Source: Zoogloeaceae bacterium G21618-S1 (lineage in GTDB: Bacteria; Pseudomonadota; Gammaproteobacteria; Burkholderiales; Rhodocyclaceae). From it: a DNA stretch of 64,000 bases. The stretch covers positions 248,001-312,000 of the forward strand of contig JAPWHF010000002.1 of NCBI GenBank assembly GCA_027214125.1, written 5' to 3'. The notes beneath the pieces are model-generated. The model was not told the DNA's origin. It worked only from the letters and a program-made list of their open reading frames with translations, and did no database searches. The first letter of the stretch is position 1, and every line of letters starts with the position of its first letter. Shown one piece after another: positions 18,773 through 29,318 of this stretch. The position numbers were made by a program, and so were the translations under genes.

Positions 18773-19044
18773 GCATGGCACCGAATATCCGCATGTACGC
18801 AACCCTGGGCTGTCCATACTGCGTTCGCGCAGAGGCACTGCTCAACCAAAAGGGCGTCACGGGCATCGACAAGATTCGCGTCGACCTGGACCCGGCACGA
18901 CGCGAAGAAATGATGATGATCACCGGCCGCCGTACCGTGCCCCAGATTTTCATCAACGATTTGCATGTGGGCGGGTGTGACGATCTTTATGCACTCGACC
19001 AGGCAGGAAAGCTGGACCCGCTTCTGAACGCTGAAGCGGCCTGA
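18769..19044 (+). CDS. grxC: glutaredoxin 3
   Basis: A 91-residue cytosolic dithiol glutaredoxin with active site C15-P-Y-C18, the cis-proline motif 'RRTVPQIFIND' and the glutathione-binding 'HVGGCDDLYAL'. It reduces protein and mixed disulfides using glutathione. The start at 18769 overlaps the rhodanese stop (ATGA); a second ATG at 18775 is possible. secB follows 33 bases later. Confidence 0.97.
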   Translation: MSMAPNIRMYATLGCPYCVRAEALLNQKGVTGIDKIRVDLDPARREEMMMITGRRTVPQIFINDLHVGGCDDLYALDQAGKLDPLLNAEAA

Positions 19045-19077
19045 ACAATTCTTATCACTCTCAAACAAGGCCCAGAC

Positions 19078-19563
19078 ATGCCCGAAACCAACCAAGCCAA
19101 CGCCGCTGAAAACACGCAACCCGTCTTCACCATCGAGAAGCTTTACATTCGTGACCTGTCGGTCGAGGTGCCCAACGCACCGACGATCTTCCTTGATCGC
19201 GAGACCCCGCAAATCAATGTGCAACTGCGCACCGACACCAAGGGTATCGACGCTGGCGTTTACGAAGTGGTGCTGACTGTCACCGTGACTGCCAAGATCG
19301 GCGAAGAAAAGACGGTGTTCCTGGTTGAAGCAGCGCAGGCTGGTATTTTCCAGATCCGCAATGTGCCCGAGTCCGATATCGAGCCGATCATGATGATCGG
19401 CTGCGCCAACATCCTGTTCCCGTATGCCCGCGAAGCGATCTCCGACGCAGTGACCCGCGCCGGCTTCCAGCCCGTACTGCTGGCACCGGTCAACTTCGAA
19501 GCACTGTACCAGGCGCGTCAGCAAGAGCAGCAAGGCGCTGGTCAGGATACCCCGGTTCAGTGA
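19078..19563 (+). CDS. secB: protein-export chaperone SecB
   Basis: A 161-residue cytosolic tetrameric chaperone that keeps preproteins unfolded and hands them to SecA. Conserved patterns are 'FTIEKLYIRDLSVEVPNAP', 'YEVVLTVTVTAKIGEEKTVFLVEAAQAGIF' and 'LFPYAREAISDAVTRAGFQPVLLAPVNFEALY'. The acidic and Gln-rich tail is typical of proteobacterial SecB. It is followed directly by the SH3 gene (stop near or overlapping the start) and then gpsA. Confidence 0.98.
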   Translation: MPETNQANAAENTQPVFTIEKLYIRDLSVEVPNAPTIFLDRETPQINVQLRTDTKGIDAGVYEVVLTVTVTAKIGEEKTVFLVEAAQAGIFQIRNVPESDIEPIMMIGCANILFPYAREAISDAVTRAGFQPVLLAPVNFEALYQARQQEQQGAGQDTPVQ

Positions 19564-19565
19564 GC

Positions 19566-20006
19566 ATGCGCGCCGCCCGCCTCATTGCATTGATTCTGGC
19601 CGGTGCGGCCTGCGCGCCGGCCGCCGCCCTGGATTTCCGGGCGACGGCCGGGCCTGCAATCCTGTACGACACGCCGTCCGCCCAAGGCAAGCGCGTGTTT
19701 GTCGCGTCTGCCGGTAGCCCGTTCGAAGTGATCGTCACCCTCGAGAAATGGGTCAAGGTCCGCGATCGCGACGGCCATCTGGCCTGGATCGAGCGCAGCG
19801 CCCTTGCCAACGGCCAGACCGTCGTCGTTACCGCCGATCGCGCCACCGTTCGCCAACAGGCGGCGGACGACGCGCCAACGAGTTTCGATGCCGTTCGCGG
19901 CGTCATCCTCAACGTCTCCGGCCCGGCCCGGGGCACTTGGCTGCCAGTGCGGCATGCCGATGGCGACCACGGCTTTGTCCGTCGGATCGACGTCTGGGGT
20001 CAATGA
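19566..20006 (+). CDS. exported SH3-domain protein
   Basis: A 146-residue protein from ATG 19566, with a GTG 6 bases earlier overlapping the secB stop. The signal peptide 'MRAARLIALILAGAACAPAAA' is followed by a bacterial SH3-like region ('AILYDTPSAQGKRVFVASAGSPFEVIV..EKWVKVRDRDGHLAWIERSAL') and a second, weaker repeat. It is probably periplasmic and may bind cell wall or other proteins. It lies between secB and gpsA, as in several related genomes. Function unknown. Confidence 0.85.
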   Translation: MRAARLIALILAGAACAPAAALDFRATAGPAILYDTPSAQGKRVFVASAGSPFEVIVTLEKWVKVRDRDGHLAWIERSALANGQTVVVTADRATVRQQAADDAPTSFDAVRGVILNVSGPARGTWLPVRHADGDHGFVRRIDVWGQ

Positions 20007-20067
20007 TTCTCAAGGCCGAACCGCCGCCGATGCACCACGGCATCACCCTACCAGGAGTCGGCCGAGC

Positions 20068-21051
20068 ATGAAAATCACTGTTTATGGTGCCGGCGCCTGG
20101 GGTACGGCACTAGCCATCGCTTACGCCAGATCGCATGAGGTCACCTTGTGGGGCCGCGACACCGAGGCGCTGATCGGCTGTGCCGAAGCACGAATCAATC
20201 AGCAGCTTCTTCCGAATGCGCCCTTTCCCGACGCACTTGAGCTGGAGCCAGGCCTTCATCGTGCGAGCCAGAACGCCGAACTGCATCTGGTGGTCACACC
20301 CGTCGCCGGACTGCGCGACATCGCCCGTCACCTCGCGGCCGAACGCCTGACAACTCCACTCATCTGGGCCTGCAAGGGCTTTGAATCCGGCACCGGAAAA
20401 CTGCCGCATCAAGTCGTCGCCGACGAACTGGGCGCCGACTATCCATGCGGCGTACTGACCGGCCCGAGCTTTGCCGCGGAAGTGGCTGCCGGGCTCCCCG
20501 CGGCCATCACCCTGGCCGCGCGCGACGCGGCCTTCGCGTCCGCCTGGACTGGGCATTTGCACCAACCCCGGCTACGCCTCTACGCCAACGACGACCTGGT
20601 GGGTGCAGAGGTCGGCGGCGCGGTCAAGAACGTCATGGCCATTGCGGCCGGTGTATCTGACGGCCTGGGCTTCGGACTGAACAGTCGCGCCGCGCTGATC
20701 ACCCGCGGCCTGGCTGAAATGGCCCGCCTCGGCATTGCGCTTGGTGCCCGCCATGAAACCTTCATGGGGCTGGCTGGCATGGGCGATCTGGTCCTGACCT
20801 GCACGGGCGATCTGTCACGCAATCGCCGGGTTGGGCTTGCGCTGGCCGAAGGCAAAGCATTACCGCAAATTCTGAACGAACTCGGCCACGTCGCCGAAGG
20901 CGTACCGACCACACGCGAAACGGTGGCTTTGGCACATCACCATCATGTCGAGATGCCCATCACCGAGGGCGTCAACGCCCTGCTCTCGGGCACGCTCAGC
21001 GCGCGCGAAGCGGTCGAGCGTCTCCTCGCACGCGATCCGCGCAGCGAGTGA
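20068..21051 (+). CDS. gpsA: NAD(P)H-dependent glycerol-3-phosphate dehydrogenase
   Basis: A 327-residue cytosolic enzyme that makes sn-glycerol-3-phosphate from dihydroxyacetone phosphate for phospholipid synthesis. The Rossmann motif 'VYGAGAWGTALA' is near residue 4. The catalytic lysine region is 'GAEVGGAVKNVMAIAAG', and the substrate loop is 'GPSFAAEVA'. The start at 20068 has CAGGAG 10-15 bases before it and matches the family N-terminus; the same frame runs further upstream but without support. It ends 1 base before the convergent trmL stop. Confidence 0.97.
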   Translation: MKITVYGAGAWGTALAIAYARSHEVTLWGRDTEALIGCAEARINQQLLPNAPFPDALELEPGLHRASQNAELHLVVTPVAGLRDIARHLAAERLTTPLIWACKGFESGTGKLPHQVVADELGADYPCGVLTGPSFAAEVAAGLPAAITLAARDAAFASAWTGHLHQPRLRLYANDDLVGAEVGGAVKNVMAIAAGVSDGLGFGLNSRAALITRGLAEMARLGIALGARHETFMGLAGMGDLVLTCTGDLSRNRRVGLALAEGKALPQILNELGHVAEGVPTTRETVALAHHHHVEMPITEGVNALLSGTLSAREAVERLLARDPRSE

Positions 21052-21052
21052 T

Positions 21053-21517
21053 CTAAGCGCCGCCTTCGTAGCCCTGCTGCCGCCACGCCTCATAGGCCAC
21101 GACAGCCACCGCATTCGACAAATTCAAGCTGCGATTGCCCGGTCGCATTGGGATGCGCACCCGCTGCTCATCACTGAGCCGGGCAAGCATCTCGGCCGGC
21201 AAACCCCGTGTTTCGCAGCCAAACAACAGCACATCGCCGGGCCGATAGCGCACCTCATTGAACCCTCGCCCACCACGCGTCGTCACGGCATAGATCTGCC
21301 CCTCAGGCACACTGGCGCGAAACGCCGCCCAGTCGGCATGCGTCTGGACATGCGTCAGTTGATGGTAGTCGAGGCCCGCACGCGCCAGCGCCTTGTCGGA
21401 CATCTCGAAGCCAAGCGGCTCGATCAGATGCAGACGTGCGCCCACATTGGCACTCAGGCGAATGGCGTTGCCGGTATTGGGCGGAATTTCCGGCTGGTAA
21501 AGGACGATATGGAACAT
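21053..21517 (-). CDS. trmL: tRNA (cytidine(34)-2'-O)-methyltransferase
   Basis: A 154-residue SPOUT methyltransferase that 2'-O-methylates the wobble base of tRNA-Leu. Knot motifs are 'LLFGCETRGLP' and 'IPMRPGNRSLNLSNAVAVV'. The N-terminal 'MFHIVLYQPEIPPNTGNAIRL' and the length are standard for TrmL. comF lies 33 bases upstream on the same strand. Confidence 0.96.
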   Translation of the reverse strand: MFHIVLYQPEIPPNTGNAIRLSANVGARLHLIEPLGFEMSDKALARAGLDYHQLTHVQTHADWAAFRASVPEGQIYAVTTRGGRGFNEVRYRPGDVLLFGCETRGLPAEMLARLSDEQRVRIPMRPGNRSLNLSNAVAVVAYEAWRQQGYEGGA

Positions 21518-21550
21518 GGTGCGGCATTGTGCCCGCAGGACTGGCGCGGA

Positions 21551-22285
21551 TCAACGCAGGGGCGTGCGCGCAATCACCAGATTGCTCACTGCCGCGGCGC
21601 CCGCCTTTTTCAGGCAGGCCGCCAAGGCGCCGAGCGTCGCGCCGGTGGTCATTACATCATCAATCAACAACACCCGAGCGCCGTTGACCGAAATATCGCA
21701 ATCAAAAGCATCACGGAGATTTTTCTTTCGCGCTTGCCACGAGAGCCCGACCTGATCGGCAGTCGCGCGTGTTCGAGTCACTCCGCGTGCGACAACCGGT
21801 ATCTGCCACGCACGACCCAGCGGGCGAGCAATCTCAAGCGCCTGATTGAAACCGCGCTCAGCCAGCCTCCCGACGTGCAGCGGCACCGGCACGATCACAT
21901 CCACCGCCGGCGCCGCCATGGTGCGAACGACACATTGCGACAAAGCCACAGCCACGCCAAAGTCATGACTGTACTTGAGGCGATGCACCAGACGATCCAC
22001 GGGGTAGTCGTAGCAATACAGCGCCGTCGTGGCATCGAATGCTGGCGGATGCTTCAGACACCGGCCGCAAAGCGCCCCGCCCGTGCCCGGCAATGCACAC
22101 TTGGGGCACGCAGACAGGCACAATGGCAGGTCGCGGCGACAACCCGCGCACAAACCATAGGGGTCACGCACGCTGGCGCACAGAACGCAGCGACGCGACC
22201 AGAGAGACTGCCACGCACCACCCAGCGCGCGCTGCCATCGGGCAGGCTGGTTTGACAAGGCATCCCTCAATCGTGGAACATCCAT
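21551..22285 (-). CDS. comF: ComF family phosphoribosyltransferase-like protein
   Basis: A 244-residue protein. An N-terminal cysteine-rich zinc-finger region (CVLC, CAGC, CPKC and CGRC within about residues 32-77) is followed by a type I phosphoribosyltransferase domain with the PRPP loop '[14 protein letters not shown]'. ComF proteins take part in DNA uptake in competent bacteria; the substrate is unknown. A type IV pilus set (pilBCD) is present at 33 kb, so natural transformation is possible, though this gene alone does not show it. It is divergent from bioB, with only 30 bases between the starts. Confidence 0.92.
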   Translation of the reverse strand: MDVPRLRDALSNQPARWQRALGGAWQSLWSRRCVLCASVRDPYGLCAGCRRDLPLCLSACPKCALPGTGGALCGRCLKHPPAFDATTALYCYDYPVDRLVHRLKYSHDFGVAVALSQCVVRTMAAPAVDVIVPVPLHVGRLAERGFNQALEIARPLGRAWQIPVVARGVTRTRATADQVGLSWQARKKNLRDAFDCDISVNGARVLLIDDVMTTGATLGALAACLKKAGAAAVSNLVIARTPLR

Positions 22286-22315
22286 AATTTTGAATTACAG
22301 CAAAAAATCCTCATC

Positions 22316-23308
22316 ATGACAATGACTTCCCAACACTCCGCGCCGCAAACGGCACCCGCCCTTCAATCGACCGACGGCCGCAAGTGGAAGGTCGCTGAAG
22401 TTGAGGCATTGCTCAAACTGCCGTTCAACGACCTGCTCTTCCGCGCACAGCAAGTCCATCGGGAGCACTTCGATCCGAATGCTGTCCAGCGCTCGACGCT
22501 CTTGTCGATCAAGACCGGCGGCTGCTCCGAAGACTGCGGCTATTGCTCGCAGTCTGCCCGCTACGATACCGGGCTTGAGCGCGAACGACTGCTGGCGCTC
22601 GAAGAGGTTCTCGAAAACGCGCGTGCCGCCAAGGCCAAAGGATCGAGCCGCTTCTGCATGGGCGCCGCCTGGCGCGGGCCGAAAGACAAAGACCTTGAGC
22701 CGGTGATCGACATGATCCGCGAGGTCAAGGCCCTGGGCCTGGAAACCTGCGTCACCCTCGGCATGCTCAAGGATGGTCAGGCCGAAAAACTGCGTGACGC
22801 CGGCCTCGACTACTACAACCACAACATCGACACCGCGCCCGAGTTCTACGGTCAAGTCATCACCACGCACACCTTCCAGGACCGCCTCGACACCCTCGAC
22901 CGCGTGCGCAATGTCGGTATCAACGTGTGCAGCGGCGGCATCGTCGGCATGGGCGAAAACCGCCGCAACCGCGCCGCGATGATTGCCCAGCTGGCCAACA
23001 TGAACCCGCCGCCGGAGTCGGTGCCCATCAACAATCTGGTCGCCATCGAAGGCACGCCCATGGCCGAAAGCGAGCAAGTCGACCCGATCGAGTTCGTCCG
23101 CACCATCGCCGCGGCGCGCATCACCATGCCAAAAAGCTTCGTCCGCCTGTCGGCCGGCCGCCAACAGATGAGCGACGAAATGCAGGCGCTGTGTTTCGCC
23201 GCCGGCGCCAACTCGATGTTCTACGGCGACCGCCTGCTGACCACCGACAACCCGGAAACCGATCACGACGAGCAGCTGTTTGCCAAACTCGGACTGAAAG
23301 CCATCTAA
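22316..23308 (+). CDS. bioB: biotin synthase
   Basis: A 330-residue radical-SAM enzyme that inserts sulfur into dethiobiotin. The SAM-cluster motif is C70-xxx-C-xx-C ('[11 protein letters not shown]'). The 2Fe-2S and substrate region includes '[13 protein letters not shown]', '[10 protein letters not shown]' and 'RLSAGR'. It lies directly before bioC with 7 bases between. No bioF, bioD or bioA is in the window. The AT-rich 30 bases before the start must carry its promoter, together with that of comF. I see no clear BirA operator. Confidence 0.98.
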   Translation: MTMTSQHSAPQTAPALQSTDGRKWKVAEVEALLKLPFNDLLFRAQQVHREHFDPNAVQRSTLLSIKTGGCSEDCGYCSQSARYDTGLERERLLALEEVLENARAAKAKGSSRFCMGAAWRGPKDKDLEPVIDMIREVKALGLETCVTLGMLKDGQAEKLRDAGLDYYNHNIDTAPEFYGQVITTHTFQDRLDTLDRVRNVGINVCSGGIVGMGENRRNRAAMIAQLANMNPPPESVPINNLVAIEGTPMAESEQVDPIEFVRTIAAARITMPKSFVRLSAGRQQMSDEMQALCFAAGANSMFYGDRLLTTDNPETDHDEQLFAKLGLKAI

Positions 23309-23315
23309 GCCCTTC

Positions 23316-24200
23316 ATGGCGGGCGACTTTCACCTCGATGCCAGCAGCGTCCGGCGGCATTTCAATGCCGCCGCGGGCAGCTACGACAGCGCCGACGTTC
23401 TGGCACGCGCCGTCGCGCAGCAGATGGATGAACGCCTGGAAGGCATTCTCCATCAGCCAACGTCAATCCTCGACCTGGGCTGCGGCAACGGGCGCGATCT
23501 GCGCCGCCTGGCAGAACGCTACCCCAAAGCCCGGCGCGTCGGCGCCGACATTGCGCCTTCCATGCTGCAGCAGGCCGCCCCAATGGTCGGCCGATTTCAG
23601 CGCCTGCTCGGTCGCGGCGACCAGGTACAACTGACCGCCGCCAACGCCAACGCCCTGCCCTTCGGCTCCAGCCAGTTCGACATGCTGTGGTCGAACCTGA
23701 TGCTCAACTGGCTGGATGACCCGGCACCGGCGCTGGCCGAAATGGCGCGGGTCATGAAAGTCGGCGGTATGCTGATGTTCGCCACGCTCGGCCCCGATAC
23801 GCTACGCGAGCTGCGCGAAGCGTTTGAGGATGCCGAGGGCACCCGCGTCCATCGCTTCATCGACATGCACGATATCGGCGATGCGCTGGTCGGCGCGGGG
23901 TTCAGCGATCCGGTCATGGACATGGACACCATCACACTGACCTATGCCGATCTGGACGGCCTGTTCGCCGATCTGCGCCTGTCGGGCAGCAACAACGCCA
24001 GCGCAGCGCGCCCCCGTGGATTGAGCGGCAAAACCGGTTGGCGGAAGGTGCGCGAACGCTACGAAGCACAGCGCATCGACGGACGACTCCCCGCCACCTT
24101 TGAGATCGTCTACGGACACGCCTGGAAGCCGGCACCGCGCACCACGCCAGATGGCCACGCCATCATCCGCTTCCAGAGCCGACCGGGCGGACCAACGTGA
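23316..24200 (+). CDS. bioC: malonyl-ACP O-methyltransferase BioC
   Basis: A 294-residue class I SAM methyltransferase that starts biotin synthesis by masking malonyl-ACP as a methyl ester. SAM-binding 'SILDLGCGNGRDL' is near residue 50. 'MLWSNLMLNWLDDPAPALAEM' and 'LRELREAFEDAEGTRVHRFIDMHDIGDALV' are typical BioC patterns. It is translationally linked to bioB (7-base gap) and overlaps the next gene by 4 bases (GTGA). Confidence 0.93.
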   Translation: MAGDFHLDASSVRRHFNAAAGSYDSADVLARAVAQQMDERLEGILHQPTSILDLGCGNGRDLRRLAERYPKARRVGADIAPSMLQQAAPMVGRFQRLLGRGDQVQLTAANANALPFGSSQFDMLWSNLMLNWLDDPAPALAEMARVMKVGGMLMFATLGPDTLRELREAFEDAEGTRVHRFIDMHDIGDALVGAGFSDPVMDMDTITLTYADLDGLFADLRLSGSNNASAARPRGLSGKTGWRKVRERYEAQRIDGRLPATFEIVYGHAWKPAPRTTPDGHAIIRFQSRPGGPT

Positions 24201-24839
24201 GTACCGCACCGGTCTGGCTGTTTGACCTCGACGACACGCTGCACCACGCCAGCGCGCATATCTTTCCGCACATCAACCGCAGCATGACTGACTACATCAT
24301 GCAGCACCTGGCGGTGGATGAAGGCCAGGCCAACGCCCTGCGCACCGACTACTGGCACCGTTACGGCGCCACGCTACTTGGTTTGATGCGCCATCACGGC
24401 ACCGACCCGGCGCACTTCCTTCACGAGACACATCGCTTTGATCAACTCCACAACATGGTGGTGTTCGACCGCGCGCTACGCCACAGCCTCAAACGTCTGC
24501 CAGGTCGAAAAATCGTCTTCTCAAATGGCCCCTCGGCGTATGCTCATGCGGTGCTGACCATCATGGGGTTGCACCGGTCCATCGACAACGTATTCGCCAT
24601 TGAGCAAATGCGTTTGCAGCCCAAGCCCGGTCACCACGCATTTCGTCGCCTGCTGGTCGACCACAAGTTGCAGGCGTCTCGCTGCATTCTGGTCGAAGAC
24701 AGTCTGGCCAACCTGAAAGCGGCCAAACGTCTGGGCATGCGCACGGTGTGGATCAGTCGCGCCAGCGGGTGCCCGGCCTATGTCGACGCCAAATTCTCCA
24801 GCGTGCTGGCGCTGCCCCGCGCACTGAACCGGTTTGGAT

Positions 24840-24865
<26 letters not shown>
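24197..24865 (+). CDS. pyrimidine 5'-nucleotidase (HAD superfamily)
   Basis: A 222-residue HAD hydrolase of the SDT1/phosphate-metabolism-protein-8 type. Motif I is 'WLFDLDDTLHHAS' with nucleophile and acid Asp near residues 10 and 12, motif II 'VFSNGPS', motif III 'QPKPGHHAFRRLL' and motif IV 'CILVEDSLANLKAAKRLG'. It probably dephosphorylates pyrimidine nucleotides. The GTG start overlaps the bioC stop. Its last 26 bases overlap the convergent GNAT gene. Confidence 0.88.
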
Positions 24866-26526
<1,661 letters not shown>

Positions 26527-26528
<2 letters not shown>

Positions 26529-27153
26529 AGGCGTCCTCAACGTCGGCCGCTTCGTTCGGCAAATCCTCCAACCATTGGCGCACGACGCTATCCACTTCAT
26601 CCATCCCGGTCTTTTTAAGACTCGAGAACATCTGCACCGTCACGGCATCGCCCCACTCGGCCAGTCCCTTGCGCGTCGCAGCCAGGGTTTTGGCTTGCTC
26701 GTTGCGCGTGAGCTTGTCGCTCTTGGTCAGCAGTACATGCACTGGTCGGCCGCTGGGCGCAAACCAGTCGAGCATCTGGCGATCAAGCGGTGTCAGCGGA
26801 CGCCGGGAATCCATGATCAGCACCAAACCGATCAAATTCGGTCGCTCACGCAGATAGTTTTCGAGCAACGCCTGCCACTGGCGACGGATTTTTTCCGGCA
26901 CGTCGGCATAGCCGTAGCCCGGCAGGTCGACCATCACGGCACCGCCGCGCAAGCGGAAAAAATTGATCAGCTGAGTACGCCCTGGCGTCTTCGACACAAA
27001 GGCCAGACGCGTGTGCATTGCCAATGTGTTGATGGCGCTTGATTTTCCCGCGTTGGAACGTCCTGCAAAGGCGATTTCAGCGCCGTTAGGTGGAGGCAGA
27101 CCCCGGGGTTCGGCGACTGAGATTTCAAATGCGGCGTGACGAAAGAGGGACAT
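26527..27153 (-). CDS. engB: ribosome biogenesis GTP-binding protein YsxC/EngB
   Basis: A 208-residue TRAFAC GTPase needed for large-subunit assembly. The start at ATG 27153 ([19 protein letters not shown]) matches the family; a frame 96 bases longer runs through the cytochrome c4 promoter region. G1 GRSNAGKS is at 31-38, with '[11 protein letters not shown]' (G2), '[11 protein letters not shown]' (G3) and 'TKSDKL' (G4). The gene ends inside the T-run of the candidate small RNA's terminator. Confidence 0.96.
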
Positions 27154-27212
27154 TCGGAGGGCACAGTGGGGAAAAGGGACGGGTGTTGCATCGCGCAAAC
27201 CCGTTAAGCTGT

Positions 27213-27220
27213 TATAGAAT
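27213..27220 (+). promoter_or_regulatory. possible -10 element for the cytochrome c4 gene
   Basis: TATAGAAT lies 47 bases before the cytochrome c4 ATG. A TTGCAT at 27186 is too far (over 20 bases) to be an ideal -35, so only the -10 is suggested. Confidence 0.3.
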
Positions 27221-27266
27221 ATCAGGATTTCAACCATCGACCACGGCACCCGAGGACATCAAGATC

Positions 27267-27893
27267 ATGCTGAAGCGTTCCCTGCTGCTTTCCCTTTTTC
27301 TCGCCGCTGGCGCTGTTCAGGCCGAACAAGCCGCTCCCGATCTCGAAAAAGGCAAGCTGACGGCCGAGGGCATCTGTGCCGGCTGTCATAACCCTGACGG
27401 CAACAGTGCGCTGCCTGCCAACCCGAAACTGGCCGGTCAGATTCCGGAATACCTGGCCAAACAACTCCACGAATTCCAGTCGGTCGACGGCAAGCCGCCC
27501 GTCCGCGTCAACGCCGTCATGAATGGCATGGCAATGGCACTGACCGGCGACGACATCAACAACGTTGCGCATTATTTTGGCAGCCAGACGCAGCAACCTG
27601 CGGTTGCCAAGAATGGCGAAACTATCGAGTGGGGCCAGAAACTGTGGCGCGCGGGCGATGCCTCCAAAGGCCTGCCGGCCTGTGCCGCATGCCACGGCCC
27701 GGCAGGCAAAGGTCTGCCCGTTCAGTTCCCGCGTCTGTCGGGTCAATTTGCCGAATACACGGCCGCGCAGCTCAAAGCCTTCCGCGCTGGCGAGCGTGCG
27801 AACGATCCGGCCAAGATGATGCAGACCATTGCGCTCAAGATGACCGACAAGGAAATCGAGGCCGTTTCGGACTTCATCGCCGGCCTGCGCTGA
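27267..27893 (+). CDS. dihaem cytochrome c4
   Basis: A 208-residue periplasmic electron carrier. The signal peptide is 'MLKRSLLLSLFLAAGAVQA'. Two class I cytochrome c domains follow, with haem sites C37-AG-CH and C139-AA-CH and distal methionines in 'NGMAMALTGDD' and 'AKMMQTIALKMTDKE'. It probably passes electrons to a terminal oxidase or denitrification enzyme. ATG 27267 was chosen because it begins the signal peptide. It ends in a strong terminator at 27924. Confidence 0.95.
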   Translation: MLKRSLLLSLFLAAGAVQAEQAAPDLEKGKLTAEGICAGCHNPDGNSALPANPKLAGQIPEYLAKQLHEFQSVDGKPPVRVNAVMNGMAMALTGDDINNVAHYFGSQTQQPAVAKNGETIEWGQKLWRAGDASKGLPACAACHGPAGKGLPVQFPRLSGQFAEYTAAQLKAFRAGERANDPAKMMQTIALKMTDKEIEAVSDFIAGLR

Positions 27894-27923
27894 TTCGACA
27901 AGAAACTGCGACGTCGATACAAA

Positions 27924-27953
27924 GGGGGGAGTGACGAGTCGCTCCCCCTTTTT
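27924..27953 (+). terminator. Rho-independent terminator after cytochrome c4
   Basis: Ten paired bases (GGGGGAGTGA with TCGCTCCCCC, one G-T pair), a CGAG loop and TTTTT after the stem. Confidence 0.85.
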
Positions 27954-28008
27954 CTGTTCACAAAGATCGCCACCATTGGCAGGCGTGAAACCAAGGAGCG
28001 CCACACGC

Positions 28009-28476
28009 ATGTCTCGACACCTTGTTCACTGCATCGCCACCATCGCTCTCGCCTGCATCACGGGGTCAGCGGCAGCCCATACGCAGAGCGGTGACGACCG
28101 GGTCAATTTTCGCCAAGGTGCCTACCGCATCATGGGCTGGCATATGGGCCTGCTTGGCGATGTCGCGCGTGGCGAAAAGCCCTTTGACGCGGCGGCAGTC
28201 AAGCGCTGGACTCGCCACCTCCAATGGGCAGAGCGGCTCACGGCACAGACCTACACGCCAGACACGCGCAAAGCCGCCGAGAGCCGGATGAAGTCTGAAG
28301 CCTGGGACTCGTTTGCGGACTTCAAAAGCAAGGGCAAAGACTTGAAAATGGCGATCGACATGCTTGCCCAAAAGGCGGCGGACAAAGACACCAATGCCAT
28401 TCGATCCGCCATTGGCAAAGTCGGCGAAGCCTGCAAGTCATGCCACGACAAATACCGCCAAGACATACCGCACTGA
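28009..28476 (+). CDS. cytochrome c' (four-helix-bundle class II)
   Basis: A 155-residue periplasmic protein with signal peptide 'MSRHLVHCIATIALACITGSAAA'. The single haem site is C142-KS-CH at the C-terminus, as in class II cytochromes. N-terminal 'FRQGAYRIMGWHMGLLGD' matches the family helix A. These proteins bind nitric oxide and may protect against it. AAGGAG 12-17 bases before ATG 28009 fixes the start. It follows cytochrome c4 after a terminator, so it is a separate unit; the next gene is convergent. Confidence 0.92.
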   Translation: MSRHLVHCIATIALACITGSAAAHTQSGDDRVNFRQGAYRIMGWHMGLLGDVARGEKPFDAAAVKRWTRHLQWAERLTAQTYTPDTRKAAESRMKSEAWDSFADFKSKGKDLKMAIDMLAQKAADKDTNAIRSAIGKVGEACKSCHDKYRQDIPH

Positions 28477-28484
28477 GCGGTTCA

Positions 28485-29318
28485 TCATTCGAGATGCTTC
28501 TCTTGGCGAGGCGCCGACAGCACCGCCAACTCGGTGTCACTAAAACCGGCGTCGCGCCGTGCGGAAAGATTGAGCGGCGGCTTGGGCCACGGCGCATTGA
28601 ACTGATCGATCAATGCGAGATAAGTCGCCTCGGGCACCAGCCCCTGCTGTGCGCAAAAGTAACGAAACCAGTGGTCGCCGAGCGCCACGTGGCCGATTTC
28701 GTCGCGCAGAATGATATCGAGCACGGCCAGTGTGCCGGCATCTCCAATATGGCGCAGCTTGTTCATGATCGGCGGTGTCGCGTCCAGCCCGCGGGCTTCG
28801 AGCACACGCGGCACCAGCGCCATCCGGGCTAGCGGATCATCGCCCGTCTTGACGGTCATCTCCCACAAACCATTGTGTGCTGCGAACCGTCCGTAGTCGG
28901 ACCCCAGCGCCCGCAGCCGATCGCGCAGCAAGCCGAAATGGATCGCTTCTTCGGCGGCCACCTGCACCCAACCGTGATAGAACGCCTCGGGCAGAGCGCG
29001 AAAACGATAGGCACAGTCGAGCGCCAGGTTGATCGCGTTAAATTCGATGTGGGCAATGGCATGCAGCAAGGCGGCGTGACCATCGGGGCTGCCGGGGCGG
29101 CGCTTGCGCAGTTTGTTCGGCGCCACCAGTTCGGGCAGCGCCGGCCGGCCGCAGGCAACGATTGGCTCTGCCGGGGTGTCGTCATCAAGACTCAACTGGC
29201 CACCATCAAACGCTGCCTTCAATGCATGAACACGCGCGCACTTCTGGTCGGCATCAGATTCGAGCAGCGCACCCTGTAAAGCGGCAAACAAGGATCCCGG
29301 CGCGCGCGGAGCAGACAT
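28485..29318 (-). CDS. DUF455 family ferritin-like protein
   Basis: A 277-residue soluble protein of DUF455, a ferritin-like diiron family related to the MiaE-type fold. Putative metal ligands lie in 'HAIAHIEFNAINLALDC', 'AAEEAIHFGLLRDRL' and 'ILRDEIGHVALGD'. ATG 29318 overlaps the ffh stop by one base (TGATG), so it is coupled to ffh. The substrate is unknown. Length and motifs are complete. Confidence 0.87.
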   Translation of the reverse strand: MSAPRAPGSLFAALQGALLESDADQKCARVHALKAAFDGGQLSLDDDTPAEPIVACGRPALPELVAPNKLRKRRPGSPDGHAALLHAIAHIEFNAINLALDCAYRFRALPEAFYHGWVQVAAEEAIHFGLLRDRLRALGSDYGRFAAHNGLWEMTVKTGDDPLARMALVPRVLEARGLDATPPIMNKLRHIGDAGTLAVLDIILRDEIGHVALGDHWFRYFCAQQGLVPEATYLALIDQFNAPWPKPPLNLSARRDAGFSDTELAVLSAPRQEKHLE

